Source: Oopsacas minuta (Eukaryota > Porifera > Hexactinellida > Lyssacinosida > Leucopsacidae). Taken from it: a stretch of 38,235 nt of DNA. The notes under the pieces are model-generated. The model was not told where the DNA came from, searched no databases, and saw nothing but the letters and a program-made list of their open reading frames with translations. Shown piece by piece: positions 29,491 through 38,133 of the stretch (positions are counted from its first letter, which is position 1; each line of letters starts with the position of its first letter). A program made the position numbers and the translations under genes. Location: NCBI GenBank assembly GCA_024704765.1, contig JAKMXF010000001.1, positions 95,544 to 133,778 on the forward strand. Reading direction: 5' to 3'.

Positions 29491-30119
29491 CATCTGTCCA
29501 TGGGGCTTCTTTAGTTAATGATTCTAGAGTTTTGTGAGAAGCCTCACAGTCAACAGTACGGCTATTCAGTAAGAATACTGGTACACAGTACAGTGGCGTA
29601 ACATGCTAGCATGGGCGTAAATTCCGAGGGGCGGAGGAGGAAGTGCCCCACAGCTTTGAATAATTTGCGATGATCTACGGATTTTGCAATGATTTTCGTA
29701 CCAACTCACAAGATTTTGTGATTCGTCTCATAATTTCTTGATCTATGCCTTGTTTGTCTGGGCAGCCCTCGCCCATGTTCCAAGTAACATATTTTGCTCA
29801 TAATTAACACATTCTTTGGTAAAGTCAGTGTGGTTATAATGAAATTTGTTGCAAATTGTCCAGTACTGACTCCCAAAATATTTTTCAGATTGGCTAAAGG
29901 AATATCCATAGGAAATACGTGCATTGTTAAGCCACCATACACAATGCAACTTGATTGATTGCATTAGTGTATACGATCATTCGTACATTATGAAGTAATA
30001 TACTACTATCATTCAAACCACAAAGGACCACACAATATTACCCGAACCATCGATTATATCTGACATTTTAGCAAGATTTATAGTCTCTGATCTCTTTCAG
30101 TTGTCTTCTTCTCTGGAAA
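29491..30119. other. Repeat-block sequence, no gene
   Basis: About 630 bp between repeat copy L and the Merlin remnant. Short frames on the minus strand (29,706-29,964) have no domain. Nothing further supported. Confidence 0.35.
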
Positions 30120-30570
30120 TACAATAGATTGGCTTATGCATTATGGTTTTTAGCTCGAGGAGTCCAATGCAGATGCGGCTCAAAAATGTATGTAAGTGTA
30201 TTCACCGATTCTAAGGAAAATAACAAATGGAAATGTAGAGCATGTAAAACAACCTGTTAACCCCGTTATGAGTCTTTTTTCAAGGGTTCATGTCAATCTC
30301 TTCCCTCTCTATTGAATTCTTATATTTTGGGAGTGATGATATACAGACACACGCATTTCTTGAGAAACAGTTGCAATGGTGTCCGAATACTCTTGTGGAC
30401 TGGAAGAATTTTATGATAGATGTTTGCATTGAGGATCTAATAATAAATCAGGAGCCAATAGGCGGGCCCGGTACAGTCGTGGAGATTGATGAATCGAAAT
30501 TTGGGGGACGAAAGATAACCGTGGACGATTACTCCTGGTGAATGGGTTTTAGGAATAAATGAGAGTGCCA
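30120..30570 (+). pseudogene. Merlin-family (IS1595-like) transposase remnant
   Basis: The fragments follow the order of Merlin/ISXO2-type transposases. First is an N-terminal zinc ribbon (CRCGSKM, then WKCRACK) at about 30,168-30,250. After an in-frame TAA, PRYESFF corresponds to the SIRxGSFF region. A second frame reads TLVDWKNFMIDVC, then GPGTVVEIDESKFG with the first catalytic Asp; a third gives GEWVLGINE. One nonsense codon and two frame changes show it is dead. The second half of the catalytic domain is absent. The third frame runs directly into repeat copy M (SAIAESYTP). Confidence 0.75.
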
Positions 30571-30678
30571 TTGCAGAATCTTACACCCCCAACTTTTTTA
30601 ATGTGGCCAAAAATCCCTATATGCACCGTTCAAGAACTCGTTGAGAGAAGTTGATAGAGCTAAAGAACTCCAAAATCG
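30565..30678 (+). repeat. Repeat copy M, left part, split by the KDZ element
   Basis: It matches copy L at about 28,812-28,917 (AATGTGG...TCCCTATATGCACCGTT and GAGAGAAG). It is interrupted at CCAAAATCG, where the transposon begins; the remainder resumes at 36,773. Confidence 0.7.
30670..30678. repeat. Target site duplication, left
   Basis: CCAAAATCG, identical to 36,773-36,781. Removing the element and one copy gives GAACTCCAAAATCGGAATAA, which aligns with the uninterrupted GAACTCAAAATCAGATGAAG in copy L. Confidence 0.75.
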
Positions 30679-30680
30679 AG

Positions 30681-30814
30681 GTATTAAAAAGTACTGTGCG
30701 CATGTCCATTAGGTACTGTGCGCATGTCCATTAAGTACTGTGCGCATGTCCATTAAGTACTGTGTGCATGTCCATTAAGTACTGTGTGCATGTCCATTAA
30801 GTACTGTGCGCATA
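30681..30814 (+). repeat. Left terminal repeat: five-plus 22-bp units
   Basis: After GTATTAAA comes a tandem array of a 22-bp unit starting AAGTACTGTG and ending TGTCCATT. Units lie at 30,689, 30,711, 30,733, 30,755 and 30,777, with a partial sixth at 30,799. Units four and five have GTGTGC instead of GTGCGC. These are probable transposase binding sites. Confidence 0.9.
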
Positions 30815-30958
30815 GGGATTCATGTACCATAGTAGGCGTATATTATACAGATAAAGTTATATTAGACTGCTTTTCAGATCCCAGTTATTCCACTTGAGTA
30901 ATTAGTCTACCAGTCTAGCTGAATACTTTCTTACTATAATTTGTACAAATTAGCTGAA

Positions 30959-32886
30959 ATGCCTCGTATTACCAAGGGCAACGCTAGGGAGCATTTAGCT
31001 AAAGCGATTGCAACGTTTACAAAGGTAACGGAAGAATCTGTAGGGGTTGTCTACTCCTGGAGGGGACAATTATCAGTTCTGGGAAGCGATACTTACCGGC
31101 AGCATGTTGCTGAAATGAAAGAACAAATTTGGCGAAGCTTAACATTTGAACGCTCTGTGGTCGGAGACTCATCAGTTGTTCGAGATGATTATAAAGAAGA
31201 TGAAATGATGAACCTGATGAAACAAGATCCACACACACATAATGTCCATGCGTTAAGAAAGATTTTATCATGGGGAACTCAAAAGATGAACAGTAAGTTT
31301 CTTGTTTTTCTTACCCTTAGTTTTGGAAGCCACCCTTTGTTGTTATTTCGTGGGTACAGGGTATGTACTGCTGTTGAAACAAATTGGTGTGTAATACTTA
31401 AGTAAGTATTAATTTGGTAATGCGTATATCATATTTTAATTGTAGGAAAACCGCGTAATTTTTGGGGGAAAAGTGAACTCCGGCCAACATTTTGGCCCAA
31501 GGAAATTCCATTTCTCAAGCAATCAAAGAATATGGGCAGAACTACTTTGCTATCTGTTATCAAATCGATGCGTGAATACTTTTCTCCAGATCTATCTGAT
31601 AGTTTTAGAGACAGGTCACCTATACATTTATCAAAAGGAGATTGTTTAGATTCAGACTTGGATGACGAGAATGTATATAATCCAACTGATCATTCACCTT
31701 CCTCTCCGAATTCCAATGTGGAAATATCTCTAAATACTTCTCCAGAGAAATGCCCATCGTCTCCACTATATCTTGGTGAATCGATCCATTCAACACCAAA
31801 TACCATATCAGAACAGCAACCCGATCACTCACCCTTTACTTCCTCTCAGTCTCTTTTGGATACATCTGTAGTTTCAATGGCAGGATTATCAGCAGCAAAG
31901 GCTTTAATTCCATTAAATGTAACATTTGTGAGAATTTTAGACGAAAAAGTAAGGGATGACTGTCTTAAAGAGCTATCGAATGACAAAACCTTTCTTAATG
32001 ATGTGACTATCAACGCCTTTGGGGTAAGCTCTCTCTATGATTTAATTATATTACATTTCAATACCATTTATAACCTACGTTCGCGCTTCGCTTCGACAAA
32101 CAACTAAACAACTTTTACTAGGTTACTTAATAAATTATGTTTAGGTTTTGATAAAGAATAATTATCCAGACATTGAAGGATTCCAGGATACTATTTTATC
32201 TAAGGTAAATCTATTATTTTGCTTATTTTATCGTCCTGAAATAATTGGCATTTCAAATTGTATGTCTTTTATCTTATTAGAATCGCCAATTTGTTAGAGC
32301 AGCACTAAATAGTTTTCAAATACACCACGATGGTAAACTACACTGGAAAGTGTCTAGGATTGACGATGAAGGAAATATATCAGTATATGATTCGTTATTA
32401 ATCCGGGGTCTAAGTGAAGAGCTGGACATCCAACTTGCACTGCTTTATCGAAGCGAGACTGAAGATTTAAAAGTTACAGTTCAAGAGCTACAACAACAAA
32501 GAGGGATTTCAGATTGTGGTGTCTTTGCTATTGCAGTTAGTATCGCGTTGGCGAATGGTTTAGAACCAAGTATATTGAGGTGGAACCAGGGCAATATGAG
32601 ACGTCACCTGCGTAATTTCATTATTTCTGAAAAATTATCACCTCTGCCTACAATTTCTGAAAGACCCTGTTCACGGATAAAGGTTAATAAGAAGTTGGAA
32701 TATACAATTGAACTTTGGTGTATTTGTCGTCTACCCGAGTTCGCTTTTAAGAATATGGTGAATTGTCAAGTGTGTACCCAATGGTTTCACAAACCATGTG
32801 TTGGCCTACAGGATATTACACAAAAGGTTTCCTCGTTCATTTGTAAAAGTTGTAACAGCAAAAAGAGTTTAGTAAAGAGAATCTAA
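30959..32886 (+). CDS. Ulp1-like SUMO protease with PHD finger, transposon-encoded
   Basis: Proposed exons are 30,959-31,292, 31,446-32,023, 32,145-32,204 and 32,281-32,886. Their phases agree and give an uninterrupted 525 aa. Junctions are AACA/GTAAGT to TTGTAG/GA, GGG/GTAAGC to TTTAG/GTT, and AAG/GTAAAT to TATTAG/AAT. Residues 1-130 end in KPRNFWGKSE and FWPKEIPF. A Ser/Pro-rich linker (about 165-245) follows. The C48 protease core has His345 (KLHWKV), Asp361 (VYDSL), Gln397 and Cys403 (GISDCGVFAIA). The PHD finger has C471, C473, C486, C489, H494, C497, C512 and C515. Role: desumoylating helper of the KDZ element (known for the family); the PHD may target chromatin (inference). Confidence 0.85.
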
Positions 32887-32948
32887 AGTATACTTGTTAA
32901 TTTTACAATTTATTCATTATTCATGAATCATGAATAGTGTATTAGCTA

Positions 32949-35900
32949 CTAGCACTTTAGTTTTCGTAATTCTTGTTCATTCAAACAGTATAAGAAATAT
33001 CGTACATTGTAGAATATGTTTTCGATCCGCATGAAAGATACTTGGGTGGTTATTCTCCTTAATGTAGAGAACAGCTGCTCGCAAACTTGAGAGCTTATTC
33101 TCATGAAATCATGACTCTTCACTGACTTCAAAGAATAAGCTGGATTGCAGCAATGATTCTTCCAGTGAAAGCGATCAACCAAGAATGTAGTATCTTTGAA
33201 AAGTTTGGGTTCCCTAATGATAATATAGAAGTTATTATTATATAATGCTAGTAAGTACGTATGCTTAGCACTTTAAGAGCATTACATAGATTAAATTAAA
33301 AATCTTAGAGATGGTATACGACTGTGCGTATTTTGTATATTAATTCTAACCTGATGATACATGTATTGTGTAGATTGCAAGCATTGTCGTATATTATAAT
33401 ACGAGGGGGCTTTTTGAACAAAGTCAGGAGTAGGTTAAATACTGTAGTTGTAGATTCTTTACTACGAAGTATTTGAAATCCATAGCACACTTCATGTCTA
33501 CAGACAACAACTAACAGTCCTGGTGATAACCTTTGATGTTTCGGATATATTTTTGTACATCCTTTATATTTCTCTTCGTTATCATCTTCATACATCGGTA
33601 ATCTAAGGGTTCAATATATTTGAAAGTTTGCACTATAGAATTTATATTATGTTCTCAACAGATGCATTATATTGAATGAATAGTTGAATACAATTATATA
33701 ATACCTGTAACGTTTTGTTATCGCTGGAAAGTATTTATCTAGAGTGTCATTTGATGGGGAAGCCTCTACTGTCTTCCGTCCTTCTCTATAGTTATTGAGT
33801 AATTCAATCTTGGATAGAATAGCCCTTAGAACACCAGCAAGAATAGGATGAAGGGTGAATCCTGTACCAGTAGTACATTGTTCTTTAACTTCACCAAACG
33901 AGCTAAGGAATAGCCTTAGAGTATGCATTTTTTCAAAAATCTCATAAAGCAGACATGTATCAATTTGGTTACCACAAGAGAGACTAGCAATAGCTTTCTT
34001 CTCGCACTCGCTAAGGATAGATACAGGAAAAATGCCAGAAATTGGTTCTGATCTGGAGAATAGTTCCATAATAGCTTTAGCATTTGGATAAGTCGGATTA
34101 ATCACATTGACCTCATCAATTACATTGTTAGCGTAAATAATGTACTCTGTAATTTCTTCAAACTCTAAAGAATTGACCATGGTATGAAACTCGCTTTCAC
34201 CCAATCCAAATGAATAGTAACTTTTGATCAATTTTCTGGTTTGTAGATCAGATACCAATACCCTGTTTGATAATGGAACAAACGATAACCTCTGATCTTC
34301 CAGGTATTCTTCAACTGTATTCGGGAGTTCCTTAATTGTCCCCATTGTTATGCCATCCATAATTAAGAATTCTGGAGCTTCTTGGCATAATGGGCAAATA
34401 TAGCTTGTTTTATAGTTAATGTCTAACATACGTAAGTACCCATTCCATCCATGCTGTAGTATATGATAACTGAAGGTGAGTTCCCTTCCCATTCTCTCAA
34501 ATTTATTATTCTTTGCTCTAAACACAATAAAGAGTAACCAGATCAACTTTCAAAAATGAATTTGATTTAATTGATTATATAATTATGACTACCGACCGTA
34601 ATAGATCACTTACAATTGATCTATGTATTTCTTTTGTTATTTTGGTATTCGATTGAGTACATAACCAACGGACAAAAAGTATCTAAAATACATACCTCAT
34701 GTATCCATGTAGTGTATTCCGAGACATCGTCATAAACTCGCTGTATTCAAATAATACTCCATAGTGGATGAAATAGCGATTATTGACATTCAGCAGTAAA
34801 TATTTATTTCCTTCAAACACAGAGGTGCATCTACAACTTCCTTCACAAGTAGATGTATACACTAAAATTGAGTAAATAAGCTAGCTTGAATATTAAAGGA
34901 CAAATAAAGAATATATACTATGTAGTATATAATTAAATAACATACCTGTATGTTCTTTTAAATCGAGGACATCATTTTCTGTGTATATAATGATTCCCTT
35001 TTTTGCTACGACTAGACTTTTGGCAACATATTTATGTCCTTGCTCACAATGCAAAATATCTGGTTCAAGATTTGGGGGTAGAAATAATCCTCGTCTTAAC
35101 TGTTCATTATATATAATGGCCTAGTTCTTACTAAGTTTAAAAGGAAGATATTGTTTAGATATGGTAGAATAATCAAGAGGTTTCTGAGGAACGGGTAACT
35201 GATCATTGTATTCTGCCATGATTGCCTGTAGAATCAACTTTTCTTTACACATACTACTACAATTGTCGCAATACCACTTCATTTCTTTCCTATATAGGCA
35301 ATGATAGCCATTCTTCAGCAAAAAAATTGTATTTGCACTTAATGTGTAGTAAGTACTGCCAGCATGGGATTTGGATTCGGAATTGTTTAAGGTTTGGAAT
35401 TCCAAACACAATTCATATGCTTGATAATGTGTGCAAGAATTCGTATGACAAGATAAGCATTTCATCAGACAAGTTTCGATCAAAACTTTTTTCTTGGCCA
35501 ATATTACTTCACCTAGAAAATGAAAACATGAATTGAAACACTATAGGATCTGGGAGTACATTTTTCGAATGTTGTGTGCAAATGATTACAAGGCTGTCAA
35601 GCAGCGTTTGATAAAATTGAATACATGGTAGCTAACTTAGCCACCACCTTGCCTAACTAGGCTAAATTATTTGGTGGTTATGTTCGCTGTTGAATTAAAT
35701 CTATATTATTTAATCTCAATTGTTGTTTGTCCGTTGAATACCTCGAGGCGCAATGCGGCGATTTCATCGCGAAGCGACGAGCCAAAGGCTCGTATACTTG
35801 TATAACATTTAGGCTCTGTTCTGATTGACGAGGTTCGGATTAGCGTGGGTCACTATAGTTACATAAAGGTGTCATACCATTGATTTCTTCAAAATCTGAC

Positions 35901-36302
35901 ATGAATACTACAGGGCAATCTTGCAAACGCCAAGCCTTCTGTTTATCAGCAAGCAGATGTACATATTGATCTAGTACTGGAATAGTTAGCTCTTCTTGTG
36001 AAAAGATTTCAGTGTATACTTCTTTCTTGGGATGGCCTAAAAATGTATATTGAGTAATGTCGTGTTAAATAGTATAGCATTCCATGGAAATGTGCCTTTT
36101 CAATACAGAACTTACTTGGTACAATTTCAAACTGCTCTTCTGATATTGTGATATCTACTGGCGAAACATCTGTCTTCGAAATTTCAATTCCTCCAATGTT
36201 GAGGGTTGTTGCAGTAATGTCAAATTTCTCCTCAACTATTCTTCGTTTCCTTGGATGTGGGTGTTTAATTTCAAAAGTTGAGGTAGACATATTTTCGGCC
36301 AT
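32949..36302 (-). CDS. KDZ transposase, 7 exons, one in-frame TAG
   Basis: Exons in transcript order are 36,302-36,116, 36,036-35,878, 35,512-34,946, 34,861-34,696, 34,517-33,705, 33,602-33,351 and 33,213-32,949. All phases agree (2409 nt, 802 codons). The sole lesion is TAG at 35,121-35,123 (codon 246), after which the frame resumes as AIIYNEQLRRGLFLPP. Cysteine clusters CLMKCLSCHTNSC, CDNCSSMC and TCEGSCRC are the CxC type typical of KDZ. The RNase H-like core shows CPLC (401-404), D414 (FLIMDG), CRHEVCYGF (665-673), D703 (IIYDNAC), FLVDRFHWKNH and E760 (SQVCEQLFS). D414, D703 and E760 are my candidate DDE triad. The enzyme would cut and paste the element in the nucleus. Confidence 0.87.
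35700..35803 (+). repeat. Helitron-like piece, copy C, in a transposase intron
   Basis: The left-end motif TCTATATTATTTAATCTC (after an A) is followed within about 40 bp by ACCTCGAGGCGCAATGCG, GCGAAGCGACGAG and the hairpin CGAGCCAAAGGCTCGTATA. It shares both ends with copy A (5557-5946), with the interior deleted. It lies inside transposase intron 35,513-35,877, so splicing would remove it. Confidence 0.5.
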
Positions 36303-36380
36303 GTTTAAACCGGTGAGAAGGATGAAACTGATTATTTCTTATTGTATGAGACAGTCAGAGAATTATACCAGAGTACAAAG

Positions 36381-36556
36381 TAGACTCTCGTTATTACGTA
36401 CACAAGGGACTGCCATAATACGTACTCCTTATCCGGAGTACGTATTATCCGAACTAATTACATTGAAAAGGCATCGAAGGGAACTGATAAAGGCGACAAA
36501 ATTGCAGTCCTTATCCGGAGTTACGCCTTAACCTTGTTCGTATTAACGAGACTCTA
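36381..36556. mobile_element. Pogo/Tigger-like MITE inside the KDZ element
   Basis: The ends TAGACTCTCGTTATTACG and (inverted) TAGAGTCTCGTTAATACG agree at 16 of 18 positions, with TA at each border as expected for Tc1/mariner-pogo elements. The interior contains GTCCTTATCCGGAG motifs and a perfect 14-bp palindrome with a 6-base loop at 36,415-36,448. It sits between the transposase start and the right terminal repeat. Confidence 0.55.
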
Positions 36557-36677
36557 TTAATATCGGAATACGTACAATTCGTGATATTACTTTCTCTGAC
36601 CCGCATTCACAATATATATGCATACAACCGTAGTAACATTATATATGCATACAACAAATTGAATAAATATTTTTACA

Positions 36678-36768
36678 TGTATGCGCACAGCACTTAACGG
36701 ACATGCGCACAGTACTTAATGGACATGCGCACAGTACCTAATGGACATGCGCACAGTACTTTTTAATA
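36678..36768 (-). repeat. Right terminal repeat: three-plus 22-bp units
   Basis: Inverted copy of the left array: full units at 36,740-36,761, 36,718-36,739 and 36,696-36,717, with a partial one from 36,678. The second unit begins AGGTACTG in both arrays, so the outer two units match exactly between ends. Confidence 0.9.
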
Positions 36769-36772
36769 TATG

Positions 36773-36781
36773 CCAAAATCG
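36773..36781. repeat. Target site duplication, right
   Basis: CCAAAATCG, identical to 30,670-30,678. The element edge could be one base off (8-bp CAAAATCG). Confidence 0.7.
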
Positions 36782-36950
36782 GAATAAAATTGACAAAGTT
36801 ACGAAAAAATTACTCCTAAGCCAAATTCTATAGGGAAAATTGTACTACTCACTATAGTCAAATTGTATTGATTAATCCATTACAATAACCATAGGTTGTG
36901 AATATATATTGTATTACTTCGTTAAGTAAAGGAGCCGCATGCATAGGTAT
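36773..36950 (+). repeat. Repeat copy M, right part
   Basis: Continues copy M after the transposon: ATTGACAAAGTTACG, then TAAGCCAAATTCTAT, then ACCATAGGTTGTGAA, paralleling copy L at 28,905-29,060. It is degraded and non-coding. Confidence 0.65.
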
Positions 36951-36959
36951 ACTAAACAA

Positions 36960-37600
36960 CGAAAATGTATCACAAACAGAACAAATTTGGCGTACCTGAT
37001 ATGTTTTTATCATTCGCCTTAGTTAAGGTTGTATTTTTCTAAGCGACAAATGAATCCTAGTTAAGTAATCTTAGAAATGGACCTGATGATCATAAAGCAA
37101 CATTAATTAGGATGGCTGAATATGGTCCAAATGGTATTTTTTGAGTAGATGACGCCAAGACCTACTGTTTTCCTTGTTATAGTCAAGCGAAGCGAATATT
37201 GTTTTCGAGATATACGATGTGACCAGGTTTTCGCCCCTTTGGGAACCAGGCCACACCAGGTTTAAAATGGCGGTTCTTAATAGTAATACTACAAATTACG
37301 CAAACTAATATATTCATAAAAGAATCAATCAATTGAAGAAAGCGTTGATATAACCGCAAGATTTATTGTATGTGCATTCCTATGGTAGTTTGTATAGAAT
37401 TGATCATCAATATTTGAATATTTCAGTACAATGGCCAACACAATAACCTCCATAGAATTTGGCTTATTTAGGAGATATTTCGTAACATCGTTAGTTTTCC
37501 TCGGATATTTGAGTTCGAAAGCTCCCTCAGCTTCTCTCAACGCAGTCTTCAACTGTGGATATATTATTTGGGAAGTAAAGGATTCTATCGTTGTGCCAAA
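36960..37600 (-). repeat. Repeat copy R, inverted relative to L and M
   Basis: The reverse complement matches 28,800-29,490. Anchors are GATGACGCCAAGACCTACTG (about 37,149), the near-identical 64-bp block 37,201-37,264, and the coding tail above 37,325. In this copy the coding part is open. Confidence 0.75.
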
Positions 37601-38026
37601 GGAATCACATTCCTGGACACTACATTTCTTATAGTGAAGGTACATATGCATCCATGGTCTTGAAATATGGTTGACAACCATTGCCCAAATACATAGAATG
37701 CTAGGAAGAAAATTCGAGATAACTACTGCTTCATATCTATAGCGAGAATGCAACGTAATGTATACTAGAAAGTATACTAGATTGATATATAATATAATAG
37801 TACAGCCAAAAATTGTTATAAAATAGCAACGGAAGAAATGGTTTGGAAGAATGTTGAAAAGTGAGAAGTCAGATGAAGAAGGTACGATGAAGTTTAGTAT
37901 ATCAAAATGAAAGGAGGGGGGAAAGGCTCGAATTTTATAATCAATCAGTCCTAAGATTATAAACATCGTGGTATTAGAATAAATAACATATAATACGAGG
38001 TCAAGGATAATGTAAAGATATGTCAC
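37325..38026 (-). CDS. Multi-pass membrane protein, 5' end not resolved
   Basis: Open for 233 codons from a non-ATG codon, so the 5' part is missing, probably an upstream exon beyond 38,026; the first Met is residue 21. About four hydrophobic segments occur near residues 3-30, 62-92, 97-118 and 180-192. A cytoplasmic-looking region follows (HYKKCSVQECDSFG, LREAEGAFELKYPRK), then the tail AVISTLSSID. The family is not recognised. Its last 90 codons and 3' flank belong to repeat family L/M/R; L and M copies have stops, this one does not. It may be the source gene of those copies, or a gene that acquired its tail from a repeat. Confidence 0.5.
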   Translation of the reverse strand: MTYLYIILDLVLYVIYSNTTMFIILGLIDYKIRAFPPSFHFDILNFIVPSSSDFSLFNILPNHFFRCYFITIFGCTIILYINLVYFLVYITLHSRYRYEAVVISNFLPSILCIWAMVVNHISRPWMHMYLHYKKCSVQECDSFGTTIESFTSQIIYPQLKTALREAEGAFELKYPRKTNDVTKYLLNKPNSMEVIVLAIVLKYSNIDDQFYTNYHRNAHTINLAVISTLSSID

Positions 38027-38082
38027 ACAAATGAAGTTGGTTGGACAGGAGGGAGAAATAGGGATATGGAGCGAATAAAGTC

Positions 38083-38133
38083 AGGAAAGAAAAAGAAAAG
38101 GAGAAAAGGAGAGAAGAGAGAGAAGAGAGAGAA
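38083..38133. repeat. Polypurine tract
   Basis: About 50 bases of pure A/G on the plus strand (GGAAAGAAAAAG through AGAGAGAGAA), with GA-rich microsatellite character. It may act as a polypyrimidine tract for minus-strand transcripts. The remaining sequence to 38,235 holds nothing recognised. Confidence 0.8.

Larger units (their letters stand above)
30679..36772. mobile_element. Complete KDZ-type DNA transposon, about 6.1 kb
   Basis: It is bounded by inverted ends (TATTAAAAAGTACTGTGCG on each side, inverted) built from 22-bp units, and by a 9-bp direct duplication. It carries a plus-strand Ulp1 protease with PHD finger (30,959-32,886) and a minus-strand transposase (32,949-36,302), convergent with 62 bp between stops. 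Kyakuja-Dileera-Zisupton elements are known for a transposase with CxC cysteine clusters and an accompanying Ulp1-type protease, and Zisupton makes duplications of about 8 bp. The copy looks recent: its protease is fully open and its transposase has one nonsense codon. Two small insertions lie within: a Helitron-like piece in a transposase intron and a MITE near the right end. Confidence 0.88.

Noticed and set aside
30689-30814. Regularly spaced repeats that could suggest a CRISPR array
   Set aside because: The 22-bp units are directly adjacent with no spacers, recur inverted at 36,678-36,761, and lie in a eukaryotic transposon.
35121-35123. TAG as a reassigned sense codon (alternative genetic code)
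   Set aside because: TAG ends HPS4 at the expected C-terminus, and an early in-frame TAG in the NHL pseudogene accompanies frameshifts; the standard code fits.
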